From positions 41,661,234 to 41,725,233 of the forward strand of contig OX463849.1 in NCBI GenBank assembly GCA_949825065.1: a stretch of DNA of 64,000 bases. Direction: 5' to 3'. Positions 1-12,030 of this stretch are shown here, one piece after another. A program made the position numbers and the translations under genes. Source of the DNA: Odontocerum albicorne (taxonomy: Eukaryota > Arthropoda > Insecta > Trichoptera > Odontoceridae). The number at the start of each line of letters is the position of its first letter. Positions within the stretch are counted from its first letter, which is position 1. The notes below the pieces were generated by a model. The model was not told where the DNA came from and made no database searches. It worked only from the letters and a program-made list of their open reading frames with translations.

Positions 1-369
1 AAGGCTAAACATGTCAGCGGCCGTGCCCGACACATCGACTAAATTGTGTTAATGTCGGAGATCTTGGCTCTCTGCGCATGTGGAATTGTGAGAGCGTCTC
101 CGTCACCATCAGACCAGTGGATGGATCATGACCCTCGGCCAAGGGAAATCGTGACTCCGGTAACCTGATCACATTACATCCATGTAATTACATGTCTCCA
201 ACCATTTATCGCGCATTACTCGATGTGTATATCGTGGTTGTACTGCCAAAAGTTATTAAGTCCATATCTTAAATAAATTGAACTAGAGGCTTTATAAGTT
301 TCCACGTTAGATGACAAGAGTCGTTGCATAGTCAAGTGGAGAATCGAAGAAGAGGCCTATTTCCAAAAC
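1..369. other. No recognisable feature
   Basis: Non-coding. The first 200 bases are richer in CG than the rest, but I see no open frame, splice-flanked exon or repeat shared with other parts of the window. Confidence 0.5.
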
Positions 370-596
370 AATGTTAATAGGTTGTTTATAGTTAAGGCAT
401 TAACGTTGTGGAGATTTAAGGATATTGTAATTTATTTTTATCAAACACTGTTTATTCCACTTTTTTGTAACAGTATACCCCTACCGGTTTGTGCTCCCTT
501 GAAGATGAGGTGAAAGCCTTGAAACCGGTAGGGTTATACCGTTACTAAAAAGTTAAATAAACAGTGTTTGATAAAAATAAATTACAATATTAATAG
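370..596 (+). mobile_element. Foldback element with hammerhead-like core, copy A
   Basis: The element (381-585) is flanked by 11-bp direct repeats, AATGTTAATAG at 370-380 and AATATTAATAG at 586-596 (10 of 11 match), read as a target-site duplication. Inside, 424-490 and 522-588 form 67-bp inverted arms. It shares its 5' end (GTTGTTTATA then a GTTAAGGCATTAACG stretch) and its 3' end with the copy at 19460-19746, so these are two insertions of one family. It has no ORF and must be non-autonomous. The target duplication length fits a retroelement inserted by target-primed reverse transcription. The CTGANGA...GAAAC layout in the loop suggests a Penelope-like terminal repeat; that assignment is inference. 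Confidence 0.7.
496..533 (+). ncRNA. Degenerate hammerhead-ribozyme-like motif (copy A)
   Basis: The order is CCC, TTGAAGA (first box base C changed to T), a short GAGG/CCTT stem, GAAAC, CG, GTA, GGG. It matches the motif at 19644-19681 with one core change, so it is probably inactive. Confidence 0.35.
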
Positions 597-824
597 AAAT
601 AATGTTCAGGGAGTTCTTTTTCCGGCGTTTTCTCAATTTTAGGTCGTGACTGATTAGTCCGTTTTATCTTAAGTATTTTTTATTTGTAATTTACACTATG
701 ATTTCGTGTTCTCATTACCCCTGAAAATGATTTAATTTTTTCCTACTCAAGTATTGCTAATTTAGTTTCATTTGCTGTATTTGTTTTACTTTTCGTGTTG
801 CTTTATATGGTACATTGGTATTTT
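597..824. other. No recognisable feature
   Basis: AT-rich sequence without a supported gene or repeat. Confidence 0.5.
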
Positions 825-1278
825 TATGCATCATATTTTGAAAGATATGTGGCGGTCGCACACTCGGAACACTGTGGGCGTCCATACACACGGTCAATGA
901 CCGATGAAGTGACCTTTGCATTCCTTAGCAATGCAAAACAAACAATTACAAAATCCACGCGCCGGCCATTCAACCCGTAGCCGGGAGCGGACCGCATTCC
1001 ATACTAGAGCGAGAACGCACCACACTTGTCTCGCCAGTTCCGTATTTGAATGATACCTACATACAACATTAATCGTTTTTGCATTCGCAGAAACGAGACG
1101 TAGGCATATCGCGAGCGCATTCCCGCGCACATTCTAAAATGATATAAATACCTACGTTACTAATAAAATTCCTCTCTTTCCGCATTGCGATCTAACGAGT
1201 TTTATTTATCAACAAATCATCGTCATCTCTCCCTTAAGGACTAGCTCCTAAAGATATCCATCATATTTTGAAAGATAT
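825..1278. mobile_element. CG-rich insertion flanked by 24-bp direct repeats, LTR-like
   Basis: A 24-bp sequence at 825-848 recurs at 1255-1278 with one mismatch, and a third partial copy (TTTTGAAAGATAT) follows at 1279-1291. The 406 bp between are clearly richer in CG than the surroundings and contain an AATAAAA signal near 1165. The start near 848 reads TGTGGCGGTCGCAC, which is reminiscent of gypsy-type LTRs, but I could not find a clean 4-6-bp target duplication with TG...CA ends. It could be a solo LTR or another insertion whose flank was duplicated. Confidence 0.4.
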
Positions 1279-1291
1279 TTTGAAAGATATA

Positions 1292-1372
1292 ACATTTCGC
1301 CCTTGAGGAGTGTTTCCTGTCTAAACAGCGCTGTATAATAATCCTTTATTAATTTTTATTATATATGTATCC
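1292..1372 (+). repeat. Dispersed retroelement tail with ATT-rich end
   Basis: The phrase CCTTGAGGAGTGTTTCCTG, then AAACAGCGCTGTATA and a T/A-rich tail, recurs in variant form at 13900-13985, 22795-22850 and 41725-41790. I infer the 3' end of a SINE or LINE family. Confidence 0.4.
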
Positions 1373-1429
1373 TGAATTATAGTTTTTTTTTGGAAGTGGT
1401 CGATACTTTATCTTATTATTATGCTTGTG

Positions 1430-1625
1430 ATATATTTTATTTTTTATTTATTTGTACACGAGAAAAAAATGATAACTACATAATTTATAAAAAAAAACAA
1501 CAGGTAATTTAAAGTAGACACATAAATTATATAAATCTGGATTTGTTACCTTTCATTTGTCGTGTCCCCAGTAAACTAGGTGTTTGTCTGTAACTTACTG
1601 AGTACTGTATGTATCATATATAAAA
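1430..1625 (+). repeat. Dispersed repeat family, copy 1
   Basis: It shares the blocks AACAACAGGTAATTT and CTTTCATTTGTCGTGTCCCC and the CAGTAAACTAGG end with 50170-50345, and in reverse orientation with 8390-8600. It is non-coding and its class is unknown. Confidence 0.55.
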
Positions 1626-2160
1626 GATACATAAATGTTTTTAGTTTTGTCAATAAACAAAGAATGAGTTTGAATCCCGATGGTACCCAAAAACAAAAAT
1701 AATAAAGACCCCATCTGGTTAAGAAGTCTATTAACAATACTCGCACGTTTTAGAAAAGCCAGATGTGTAGCCTAGTCGCGTGTATTGTTATATTGCCAAT
1801 ACGTATATTGTCGAACTGTGAGTTACGTACCGTCTCTATTACGAGGCTTGATTAATAGGATTAACAATGATATTTTTTACAATTCTACTAATTCGATCTA
1901 CCAATTTGGATATATTGAAGGGTACAAACGAATGATTTAATCAATCATGAATATCCATGTGTAATTGAAGTAGTCTAGAAGAAAAATATTTATCTATGAT
2001 TTTTTGGTCTTTTTCATGGATTGCATCTTAAAACGTGACAACATCAATTTGTAAATTTCGTCGTTTTTCTCACGACAGAATACTCAAGTCAATTTGGGTA
2101 ACTAAATCCCATTATTTCTTTCCTCTTAAATCAATAATAACCTTAATTTGCTTAAAACAT
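1626..2160. other. No recognisable feature
   Basis: AT-rich spacer. A phrase GATGGTACCCAAAAA near 1678 recurs near 2958, so old repeat debris is likely. Confidence 0.4.
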
Positions 2161-2395
2161 TGCAGAACAGGGTGTGGGCTGAAAAACATCTGGTGTCCCC
2201 GTGGCTGGGTTCGCCCTATATTGGTGGGGTGTATCTTGGCCGAGGGGATGCTATTAGATGAGCTCAGACATTTTGATAGCTTCTGTATTTAATGTATTAT
2301 CTGCAATTTATGTGTTTTAGAAGTGTTATTTAAATATAATCTGTACATACCATGTTGCTATCAATAAACCTATTATTTATTTATTTATTTAACCT
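2161..2395 (+). mobile_element. Possible truncated retroelement 3' end
   Basis: A short frame ending in TAA at 2290 is followed by about 60 bp, an AATAAA signal near 2364 and a TATT/TTTA microsatellite tail. This layout is typical of a 5'-truncated non-LTR element. The 40-residue frame (rich in G, L and D) is too short to identify. Confidence 0.3.
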
Positions 2396-2800
2396 TAAAT
2401 CTCGGTAAAGCAGTTTGTTAAACGTTGAAATAATTTACATGGAATCTCTTTTTTCCAGTTTTCATACTTGCAAAACTTTTTAAGAACCCTGGTTGATTCG
2501 AACTCACTAACAATATTACAATAATACACCACTATTCTTGATAATGTTCAAAAGGTTAGTTTGGTTCGATGTCATTCGAGCGTTGCAGAATCTCGAAAAC
2601 ATTGCAGAACCTTGAATCTCGGTAAAGCAGTTTGTTAAACGTTGAAGTAATTTTGATGGAATCACTTTTTTCCAGTTTTCATACTTGCAAAACTTTTTAA
2701 GAACCCTGATTGGTTCGAACTCACTAACAATATTAATACACCACTATTCTTGATAATATTCGAAAGGTTATTGTGGTTTAATGTCATTCGAGCGCCCAAG
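2392..2800 (+). repeat. Two-copy tandem duplication, about 220 bp unit
   Basis: The unit starting CTTAAATCTCGGTAAAGCAG at 2393 recurs from about 2613 with a few substitutions and a small deletion. Both copies contain TTTTTTCCAGTTTTCATAC. It is non-coding. Confidence 0.75.
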
Positions 2801-3558
2801 AATTGTGTCATCAATAAACATCGATAAAAACATAATAAAAGTTTGCAAGAAAATATAAAAAATTATCATGTGTTTGAAATTGTGATATCCCTATAACAAA
2901 TGACGCCCTCATTAGTAACACGCTTGATCCAGAGATTTCGGGCTTGACTTCTGATGGTACCCAAAAAAAATACGTACTAATCTGGTAACAACGTTCGTGG
3001 CCTCTTCACGTGTGGAATAGTTTTCCAAACTGTTATAACAAATCATGAGTTCCATGCCTACTTCAGTGTTCTCCTGAGCCCTGGAGACTTGATTAATAAA
3101 CGATGTCCTTCAGCTACGTTTTTCAATGGTGTCCAAATCGCCATTTAGGATATGTTAAAAGAACACCATATGAATTAATGAAAACAAGTTATTGGGACTT
3201 ACTAACTCTTACTGGTAACCCCGTCATATCTCGAATAAGCCGTTGACTGGCAACAACAATAATAATTCCGAACCTCCGTGAGTTTTCACCAATTAATCTT
3301 TATTGATATTTTCTGTAAGATACCAGTGTAAGAAACGACGACATTTTAAGGAAATCCATTGTGTTTTAACATTTACTCGTACATCGGGCATAACTGAAAA
3401 GGGACACCAATTTGTTTACGTTCAGTTTGTTTTTTTTTTATCAATATTTTTTCTCTCTTGATGTAAAGACATTAAGACTGTGCAATTTAATGCTATCGCC
3501 ACAATCATCAAACCTTATTTTTTTTAAATGTTTCTGCTTTAACTTTCGGTAGTAAATT
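2801..3558. other. No recognisable feature
   Basis: No gene seen. It contains one TACTCGTA octamer at 3374-3381 and a few phrases shared with 1630-1860. Confidence 0.4.
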
Positions 3559-3705
3559 TGTATCGGACATGTGCCGTCACCCTTGTGTGTGTGTATGTGG
3601 TATAATGAAAAGGACATTGATGTGTAGATCTGTATATTAAATTGAAATGTAAACTATGTGGAATCTGTATGTTAAAATGATGGTCTGTTTCTAACGTTAG
3701 CTTAT
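3559..3705 (-). mobile_element. Truncated LTR, minus strand
   Basis: Read on the minus strand this is the 3' end of the LTR seen complete at 36621-37484 and 50639-51353: CAGATCTACACA, a CA-rich stretch, GGGTGACGGCACA and the terminal TACA at 3559. The upstream part of the LTR is missing or too diverged to follow. Confidence 0.6.
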
Positions 3706-4345
3706 TCGTTAGGAATAATATCAACCAGGATTCTTCTCATACTGCTAGACGGTACCGAGAATATATCAACAGTGTCATTCAGTTGGTTCAATATCTCTAT
3801 ACCGCGAGTGACTGAGTGTTTAGCCATGATATTCGTCCTGTAAGTTAGTATAAAGAACAGAAGGTGATTCCTTGCACGGTTATATTTATTGGGTACATAT
3901 AAACTTAGTGCTTCTAGAATCGCGGGACAGTTAAAGCAACCTTGTAAAACCTTAAGTAGGAATATCGCAATGGATTCTTGCCTTATTGTTTCGAGGCTTC
4001 TATAGTTACACACCGTGAGAAGTTCGGCATGGTGAGCATATTTTGGGTAATCGCCCTTTGTTCTGTACCATAGATATCTGAGGATTTTTTTTTGTATTTG
4101 TTCTATATTGTTTTTATATTTGAGTTGATGAGGAGCCCAAACTGTAGATGCATATTCTAATTTGGTTCTAATTAGATAATTATATTGTATAAGTTTCGGA
4201 GGATACCGGTGCTGTTAAATTCTCTTGATATTCTCATTACAAAACCGAGTAGTTTGTAACAGTCCGATATCAAACGTGAGACATGGTTAACGAACGTGAG
4301 TCCGACATCAAAGGCTACGCCCAAATCTTTGAATCCTTGCTTATC
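3706..4345 (-). pseudogene. Non-LTR retrotransposon reverse transcriptase, C-terminal remnant
   Basis: Read from 4345 down, the frames give a GFKDLGVAFDVGLTF block (typical of the region after the RT palm), then RTKLEYAST and WAPHQ, then LETIRQESIAIFLLKVLQG and a short C terminus. That order is the standard tail of Jockey/CR1-type ORF2 proteins. Frameshifts and stops separate the blocks near 4013-4130, so it is dead. The endonuclease and catalytic RT parts are absent. Confidence 0.65.
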
Positions 4346-5419
4346 CTACACTTACAGGGATCTGATCACTTGTTAGCTATATCCATATTCTAAGAAACAC
4401 AGAGATAATTTGTAAAACGATGTGTTATATTTTGATATAGATTAAAGAGTAAATTTATATGTCCTCGTATATCTTTTTTTTCCCTTTCAAAATGACACAT
4501 CTCAATGAATACCAGTTCTTTTATAAATAAATGTTCCTTAACAGAATGTTGCTTTGCTGTCACGCTTTTTATAAATCTTCCCACTTATTTTATTGCCAGA
4601 CATTTATATAAATATTTATTGTTTTATTAACACAATAAAAGTATAAACAATCCAAAGAAATAAATAAACGCTTTTGATTGCATCACTCATTCATCTGGTT
4701 GGCGTCTCGTAGGGTGCTATTAGCTCGATATTCCATAAAAAGAAATGACGCATCAATAGTCAATTATCGATATATACAAGATTGATTTAATCACCTTCGA
4801 CCGAACAAAATAACCATCCTTTTTCAATTTCGTTTAACGTATGGTATATAATCATCGATTTATATCGATTATCGACGATTTTTCAGTTATTTCTTATGTT
4901 TTTATTATTGTTTCTGTTTCGGAACTGTTATTATTTTAAGCAGTTGTTATCATATTGTAAGATCGTGTGTGAATGAAGATCTCGCTTTTGGTATTATGAA
5001 TATACTCGTATTTATCTTTGATATTAACTTCATCATGTCTTTTTTCTGCGAGTTTTTATTGTTTTTCTTTACTTTTTTATTGTTTTTTTCCATCAGTTGT
5101 TCTTTACAATTTCCTATCAGCAGTCAACTTTCATACTAGTTTTTATGTTGATCTCAAATGTCAAATTTGAAATAATTGAATAATTTTGCAAAACTAAGTT
5201 AATATACGTGTATTTTTATAGCACGCAAAAGATCAGAAGTTTTATGTTTTTTTTTAATCGCATCAAATACAATAACAAACATATTTGCTTCTGTCAATAT
5301 GGAATGAAAAATTAATATTCTTTAAGTTCACGATTTAACTAAATATCAAGAATATTGTGGACCTAGGGAATTGAAACAGTTTTTACTTTGAAGACACTCT
5401 TTTTAATCAAAGAAAAGTT
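4346..5419. other. No recognisable feature
   Basis: Very AT-rich with long T runs. No gene seen. Confidence 0.5.
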
Positions 5420-5590
5420 TTCTCAACGTCTTTAGGCTGGGACTCAGATTAAAAAAAAAGGATTCCAGCCTGGTTTTCATTTAACACCTTTAAACATATT
5501 TCTGGTTAGTTGGAAAATATTGCAACATGGCAATAAGCCCAACCAACACGTTGTACTGTATATAACAAAAGTGCAATACAATACAATAAG
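5420..5590 (+). mobile_element. SINE, 3' body and tail
   Basis: TTTCTGGTTAGTTGG, a gap, then ATGGCAATAAGCCCA and a tail AACAAAAGTGCAATACAATA match the SINE at 12031-12265. The GATTCCAGCCTGG stretch near 5461 may be the decayed tRNA-like head. Confidence 0.6.
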
Positions 5591-6980
5591 TCAAGTATTT
5601 TTTTAACATTATTTCAGAGATGCTGTCAATTGAAATATATCATTTACGTTTACCAATGTTAAAAAACTATTTTCAATATCTTTAAAATAAAAGGCTTTTA
5701 GTAGTTTTTTTAAATAACGCTTTTTTTTGTATACAAAAAATAGCTTTTTGAAAGTTGTCAATCCTTACTAATGTTATGGCCTTTTGCAACGACAACACTT
5801 CAACTGTGTAATTTTATTTGTATAATGGTTGAATTACATTGAAGTATAATATTAACAGTATTTATAGAAGTAAGTAGTGGTTTTAAGAATAATGATTGCT
5901 GCCTCAGATATGGCGTCCTATTTAAAGCAAAGATAACCATACGTGCGACCCTTCGATAGATTAAAAAGGAATATTTCGGGTATGTTATCTTTGCCCTTAA
6001 GGTCAAATCGATATCAGGCGATTTATCTGAATGTATCGTTCGCTGCTTAGTTCCATTTAGTGATATGAAATCTTTATTGAATTTGGATTTATCGCAGCTC
6101 GTGATAATTCAGACAGATGATAAATTTAAACATAATACATTGAGTTAAGTTTGACATACATGTGATAACACTAATATTTATAGGTTCTAGATTACATAGT
6201 ACAGATATATGGTTGACATTGGTTTGCATGATAATATTGGAAGTGGATAATAGTATATGATTAGATAACATTGGTAGGGATACATTACAACATCGATAAG
6301 CTTAACATTGGTTTGCATGATAACTTATAATAATTAATGGAAGTGGATAAGGGTATACGATAAGATTACATTGGACCATTACACTAACAACAGCTCAACA
6401 AAATTTGAATAAAATTTTAGAGTTGCAACTATTACATTCAGAGTCTACATAATATGAGAAAATCGAGTGTTTTTATTTTTGGTTAGTTTCTCCCCAGTCA
6501 ATTTATTATCAATACAATACTTTTACCTTATTAATTGGAGGAAATATTAACAATGAAATTGCTATCTATTTTTCAACTAAGCACGTCATGTTCCTTGATA
6601 CTTTATAATGTTCATTTCACAGATTTTTTACTATAGAGCAATTGCTTTCAATCAAATTGCACCAGGTTGGATATTACATGCATTGTACCTATCGATAAGA
6701 ATTTTTAAAATGTCAATATCTCAAATCATGGTATAACAGAGTGTCTGAATCGATTAAAAAATATAGGAGTTAAAATTTTTGAAGTGGCAATTATTTTTAA
6801 CCACTAAGTTTTAATTTAATAATATCACATTGCGATGACCTTCGGCTTCTTTAAACCAAAATGGCAAAAAGTATTAAATTATTTATACTGCAAAGGTTTC
6901 AAATTTAACGAAATGCCAAAAGTATTAAGAGGAACCGAGAACATCTGGATCTTTCGTTGTCAATGTGTTTTGTAATTAAT
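5591..6980. other. No gene; AT-rich spacer
   Basis: Apart from the duplication at 6205-6375 I see only unsupported short frames in this stretch. Confidence 0.45.
6205..6375. repeat. Imperfect tandem duplication
   Basis: The block ACATTGGTTTGCATGATAA...GGAAGTGGATAA...GTATA.GAT occurs at about 6217-6267 and again at about 6305-6368. Confidence 0.6.
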
Positions 6981-7085
6981 TTTTTCAAACACTATTTATT
7001 CCACTTTTTTATGACGGTATAACCCTACCGGTTTCAAGGCTTTCACCTCATCTTCAGGGGAGCGCAAACAAGACTAAATGCTGTT
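6981..7085 (-). mobile_element. Foldback element, single-arm fragment (copy C)
   Basis: This is one arm only of the family at 19460-19746: CAAACACTATTTATTCCAC, the ACCCTACCGGTTTCAAGG core and GGGGAGCGCAAACAA. The second arm is missing, so it is a truncated or partly deleted insertion. Confidence 0.6.
7023..7060 (-). ncRNA. Hammerhead-ribozyme-like motif (copy C)
   Basis: On the minus strand: CCC, CTGAAGA, GAGG/CCTT stem, GAAAC, CG, GTA, GGG. The core boxes are intact, but flanking stem I is only 3 bp and one extra base sits before stem II. Confidence 0.35.
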
Positions 7086-8389
7086 CGAACTGGTACCGAT
7101 ATACACTCTTCAACGGCTGGAGGTCGAGGGGTGAGGGAGGCATGGGAGAATTTCGGCCAAGAGCGGAGAGATTTTTGGGAAATAACTGTTCAACAGATGT
7201 TCGGATCAATGTACTGACTTAGAAATTTCTAGGGCCTCTAATCTGTCCAATTTATTTCCGTTACTACTGATATGTAAGAATCAATGTGTTTTATATGTTA
7301 AATATTGTTGTAGTGAAAAAAATGTAAATTCTTGATTTTAAGTTAATTAAATTTAAATTTATTTACAATTATCTTTTGAACTAAAAAATAAATGAACATT
7401 TTCAAACTTCCTCATTTTGGGCCAAATATGATCAATTATTACCATAATAATCAATATAATCTTAAAAATATTGAAATATTATCCATTGTAGATAATTTCA
7501 ATGTCGACTAAATCTTATGCTTGATAAAATATTTGACCCCGAAAAGATTACCTGAAAATAAAAAGTGAGAAATCAGTATTAAATTATTATTATCGAACCT
7601 TACAAGCAATCTGTTGATATGAAGATGTGTCCTTCGCCTTATATAGCATCAGTGTTATGTGTCTGATATTGTTATGTTGGCACCGTACCTCTGACCACCT
7701 AGAATTGGTAATGCAAACGGCGCAGACCAAATATGCCCTCTCTCCCAAGGAGAATTATTATGATATTCCATCCATACCGCACACATGTTCGGCTGTCATC
7801 GTCCATTTATCACTGTGTTCATCATTTTACAATGGTAGACAGGCAGCCTCTCTCGCAGGGTTACCAACTAAAATACGTTTTGCTCTGTTATAAAAAAAAT
7901 CATTTATCAATGTTTTAAACATATTTAAAAAGTGTCGCCAGTAAAAAAGTTATAATGAAAAAATGTTTTACATTATTTTGTTTCTTTATCAGTTTTTTAT
8001 TATGGTCTGCCTAATTCCACATTTTAATATGAAGTGTTAAAATATATTTGGCCCAAAAGCAATATATACCTGGCCTTCATAACGTACAGTGAGATACCAA
8101 AAAAGTTCGAAAATTTCAGGCAGCGGATCGAAGCTACACGAGTTTGAGTACTTAAGCTTGTAGGAATAAAATGTTGTTTTTTTTTTGTGTCAACTCTTAA
8201 ATGTAATATGTTTTTGATAAACGTATGGAGGGGACTGTGAGGTGGGCTATTAAGGGTTGACCCACGTGATACATACTTTTAATAAATTAGGTCTCATAAC
8301 TTATCAGGTCAATGGGAACTTACGGCAGAGCTATTAAATAATTCATCTAAAGTTGGTAAAGTATCAATCATTTTTTTCATATTTATATT
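7086..8389. other. No recognisable feature
   Basis: 7086-7200 is richer in G and C; the rest is AT-rich. The overlapping frames at 7627-7918 look like chance. Confidence 0.45.
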
Positions 8390-8600
8390 ATACGAGTATA
8401 TCCTCAGTAAGATATAGGCAAACGCCTAGTTAACTGAGATCACGAGAGATGAAATGCAGCATACCCAGATTCATATTATTTCAAGAGAGTCTACTTTGAA
8501 TGACTTGTTTTTGCTTGTCATTTTACTTGTTATTTTTATTAACTGCTAAATTATAAATACAAAGTACCCAACCCACTAAACACTTCTGGTACATTTGCGA
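8390..8600 (-). repeat. Dispersed repeat family, reverse copy
   Basis: CAGTAAGATATAGGCAAACG then CCTAGTTAACTG is the reverse complement of the 3' end of the repeats at 1430-1625 and 50170-50345; the similarity fades beyond 8480. Confidence 0.45.
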
Positions 8601-8867
8601 TATCAAAAACCATAGATCTCTCCTGTATGTGCCGAATATCAATTCAATATAATGAAATTTTCACGATTAAATTCCATATTTATTTTCTTTAATTTCACAC
8701 AAGTCCTTACAAAATTTATGAATGTTTTCTCAATCATCTTCAGATAAGGTAATATGTAGATTTGTTTTTTTTTGCATATACACGTCTATTTATGTATGTA
8801 AATGTTTACATATTTCTACACAAGATAAAAGCCGTTTCATGAGGTTATTATTACCTGTTCTAAGACA

Positions 8868-8938
8868 GCTGAATTACACTCGCAAAATCACATATACACT
8901 CGCAAAATCACAATTACACTCGCAAAATCACAGTCGCA
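8868..8938 (+). repeat. Short tandem repeat, three units of 19-21 bp
   Basis: TACACTCGCAAAATCACA occurs three times in a row with 2-3-bp linkers. Confidence 0.85.
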
Positions 8939-9055
8939 GGTGAGATTTGAAAAGTCTCAACGAATACTAGCACAATTTCTTAATAAACCCAAAAGCTGGG
9001 CACGTTTACATCATACCCAATCTGTCGAAGTGTCTTAAAAATATCAATGTGATTG

Positions 9056-9350
9056 TACCTGTTGAATAAACTGAAGAAGATCACTCTGAGATGGTTTAGA
9101 CACGTGAAATGAATGAATTAAGAAAGACTAACAAAACAAATATACAGTGCAAATGTGAGTGGAAGGCATAGTAGAGGACCAAGAAAAATGTGATTGTACC
9201 AAGTGTATATTTTATTATAAAAGAAGGAAAGATAAGAAAGAAGAGAAATCGTAGGAGTGTGGGTGTGGAAGAAGCGTAATATGTTTGCCGAGGTTATCAA
9301 GTATGATGATCTGTCCTCTCTATCTACCCTAACAGGAAAACGTCGTGATG
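9056..9350 (+). pseudogene. Non-LTR retrotransposon C-terminal remnant
   Basis: After frame corrections it reads K-ITLRWFRHVK, K..TKQIY, V.SGRHSRG.RK, then KEGKIRKKRNRR and a C-terminal TGKRRDGMY. These are the LRWFGHV, GRPRK and short basic blocks that close ORF2 of many insect LINEs. Related remnants lie at 10868-11110 (+), 16000-17175 (-) and 18170-18860 (-). Several stops are present. Confidence 0.6.
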
Positions 9351-10259
9351 GTATGTATGTATTATTCCTACGCTGCAGTTTATCGTATTTTCCATTTTCC
9401 TTGCAACCGCAATATACTGTCTCGTCTCTTTAAATTAAAGATTTTTTTTAATCAAACAGTAAAAGAAGTACTAAAAAATATAAGATGTTGTTAACATTTT
9501 AAGCATTTTCGTGTATTCACATTTTTTCTTTGTCCATCACAATACACCTTAATACATGTTTAATATTCGAAAAAAGAACTTTATACCCTTGAGGAAAAAA
9601 ATTGTCTTCCTTAATATATTATAATATACATAAACCAGGTCTGATTCCTACCGATGAGGCGACCAAGTGTCCAGCATGTTAAATATTTGTCCAAATACGC
9701 ATTTATTACTCACTCATAAACTCTTAAGGTGTTGTTTCAACGTATCAAAATATCAATATGCATCTTATAAAGATTCATTTGGAAACAGATCAGATCACAA
9801 AAAAAAACGTTATTTGAATAGAGAATACTATCGCATATATTAAATTCAAACCTTGTTTTTTATTTAACTATTGTAGGTTTTGTGCTTGTCTCGGCGTTCA
9901 ATTTCTTATCTGTTTATTGCGCCTTGAATAATACAATACAACATAAGAGCTTCAAATTATATTTTATGTTTTAATTTATATGAAAGTACAGTGTGCGACA
10001 TTGAAAGAAGAGAAACAGCATAAAATAGAATTAATGCTGGATTATACAATGTGTTTACCAATCGGACCGTTTCAAGAGAGGTAAAGCTGGTTGCCTGGTT
10101 CCAACTTAAGGAAATGTGAGCAAATCGTGTACGTGGCAAAAAAAGTGATGATAGTGAGATAGGTGTATACGGTAGAAATGATAACGTTGAGTAATGTATG
10201 GTAGATGAGTCTAGGATCATTCTTCGCCCACAATTCTTCAAGAGTTAATATTAATGACA
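9351..10259. other. No recognisable gene
   Basis: AT-rich. 9956-10250 may be very old LINE debris, but I could not anchor it to a motif. Confidence 0.4.
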
Positions 10260-10867
10260 TTAACCTTTCCTTCCCTGTGTTGGGTATCTTCTACACGTTG
10301 CTTCTAATAACCATCAATATCTCTATAAATATAATAAATACAAGGTTAATATTTTAGGTATTCCTCCATAATATATTTACGCATTGATTTAAAAAATAAT
10401 ATTAATAATAATCAGAATTTATCGACTACATCGTGGGTATTTTGTGAAGATTGGAAACAAATTCGCATTTAAACGCTGTGAGTGCCTCGACCTTGTGTCT
10501 TGACGATAGGTGATAGGCATCTCACTCTTGCATACTCCACTGAATTGCGAGGAGCTCAATTGTCTCAATCGTCGCAAGCGTAAGCCACGCCGGGGTAAGC
10601 CACTACCGCTCCGCGCCGCAGTAGCTTCTAGGCTTGCAAATAGATTAGACCTACGCCCGTTCCGTGAGCGTTGCCAGATGGTTTTTTAGTGTTTTCAGCA
10701 AATAAATCTCAATTATTATAATTTTTAACTTCAATTATAATTAATTAAGGGGATTATCTATGAATGTTCTTATTTTTCCGATTTAAAATCGCTAATTTTT
10801 GATCGCGTACTCACTACCCAACGCCGGAGCGCGCGTTTCAATTTTAGCACCGTAAGGGAAGGGTTAA
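10260..10867. mobile_element. 600-bp MITE with TTAA duplication, copy 1
   Basis: The element (10264-10863) is bounded by TTAA on both sides. Its ends are inverted: CCTTTCCTTCCCTG on the left, and CCCTTCCCTTACGG on the right when read in reverse. A second copy at 23324-23954 is bounded by TTAT on both sides. It has no coding capacity. The TTAA duplication and C-rich ends suggest a non-autonomous piggyBac-like element. Confidence 0.7.
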
Positions 10868-11110
10868 GAAATAATACACATTGAAAGAAGATGAAGTACT
10901 TAAAATGAAGAAAAAAAACATTTAGATGGTTCAACTACGTTGAAAGAACGATAGATGAAAGATTTACAGAAATAATCTATACATGTATCATAGAAGATAC
11001 GAGAAGTTTTAGAACATCAAGAAAAACATGACTCGACCAAATGAATCAATTTCTGAATTTGTAGAGGTTGAAAAGCCTTTAGAATAGTGTTAGGTATGTG
11101 AATGTGTCAA
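10868..11110 (+). pseudogene. Non-LTR retrotransposon C-terminal remnant
   Basis: It reads KTFRWFNYVERTIDERFTEI, then TSRKT.LDQMNQFLN and EVEKPL/RLKSL, matching the LRWFGHVERM and GRPRKTWLDQI blocks of the same LINE type as 9056-9350. It has stops and no upstream RT domain, and it abuts the MITE directly. Confidence 0.55.
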
Positions 11111-12030
11111 AAACAAAATGTTTTTAATTTTTCAAAAAGTCATCTAGAACAATATGGGTTTATCCGCTTAACCCGGATTTTCTTTTCGCTGAACACTTGT
11201 CCGCTTATCAAAGGTAACCTCTGTTACATTAAAACTTAGGCACCCTTGGAATAATTGATTGATGATTTATTCAACAAAGAAATATAAGGCAAGTAAACAT
11301 CTGGTTTAAACTCAGTCGAGATTTTCTTACTGACTTATAATCCTGATTTAATATTATACTAATCCTTACTATTAACAACGTCCGTAGTCTTGTTGGTAAG
11401 ACACTTCCATCCGGGGGTTCCGGATTCGATTTCCTATCGTACCCGAGTTCACACGGTAGCAATACTCACACCAACTAGATGCGTACGTGTATTAATACCT
11501 CTTCACGGTAGTATACGAGTATATTGCTAAAACTTATGATTACATACGAGATCTGTGCCCACTGCAGTGGTTCTAAACTCGTAGTTTCGATTATGTATTC
11601 ATTTGTCTAACACTTTCTTCCTTTTTTCAATCAACGAGCTTTTGTTTCAAAATTATTATTGGCATTTCATCATTACACACATGTCTTCAATGTAGTGTAT
11701 TTAAGCAATATTTGAAAAAGTACAATAACAAAAAATAACATAAAATATAAATCTCATGGAAAATAGGGATAAAAATAAGAATTGTATGGGACTTAAGGGA
11801 CATGAATATTTTGAGATAAATAGTGCGTCTTTAGTTTATTCTTAAATATCGATAAGGTTGTAGAACACCTGATTGAGCCAGAAATATCAAAGTCGAGCAA
11901 AGTGAACCCCAAGGGATGATGTGTGAGGCGTTGGTGTACAAAGGATTCTGCTGTCACCAGAGTAATGGGACCGAAGACAATGTTTCTCCCGGAAAAGCTC
12001 TTCGGTATATCTGAATCGCCAATTCGAATA
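11111..12030. other. Spacer with a possible SINE head
   Basis: Around 11385-11460, GTCTTGTTGGTAAGACACTT followed by GGGTTCCGGATTCGATTTCC resembles A- and B-box spacing of a tRNA-derived promoter. No SINE body follows. The rest is unremarkable. Confidence 0.35.

Noticed and set aside
8722..8943. A 73-codon frame ending in repeated KITYTLAKSQLH
   Set aside because: The end is the three-unit short tandem repeat and no homology is recognisable.
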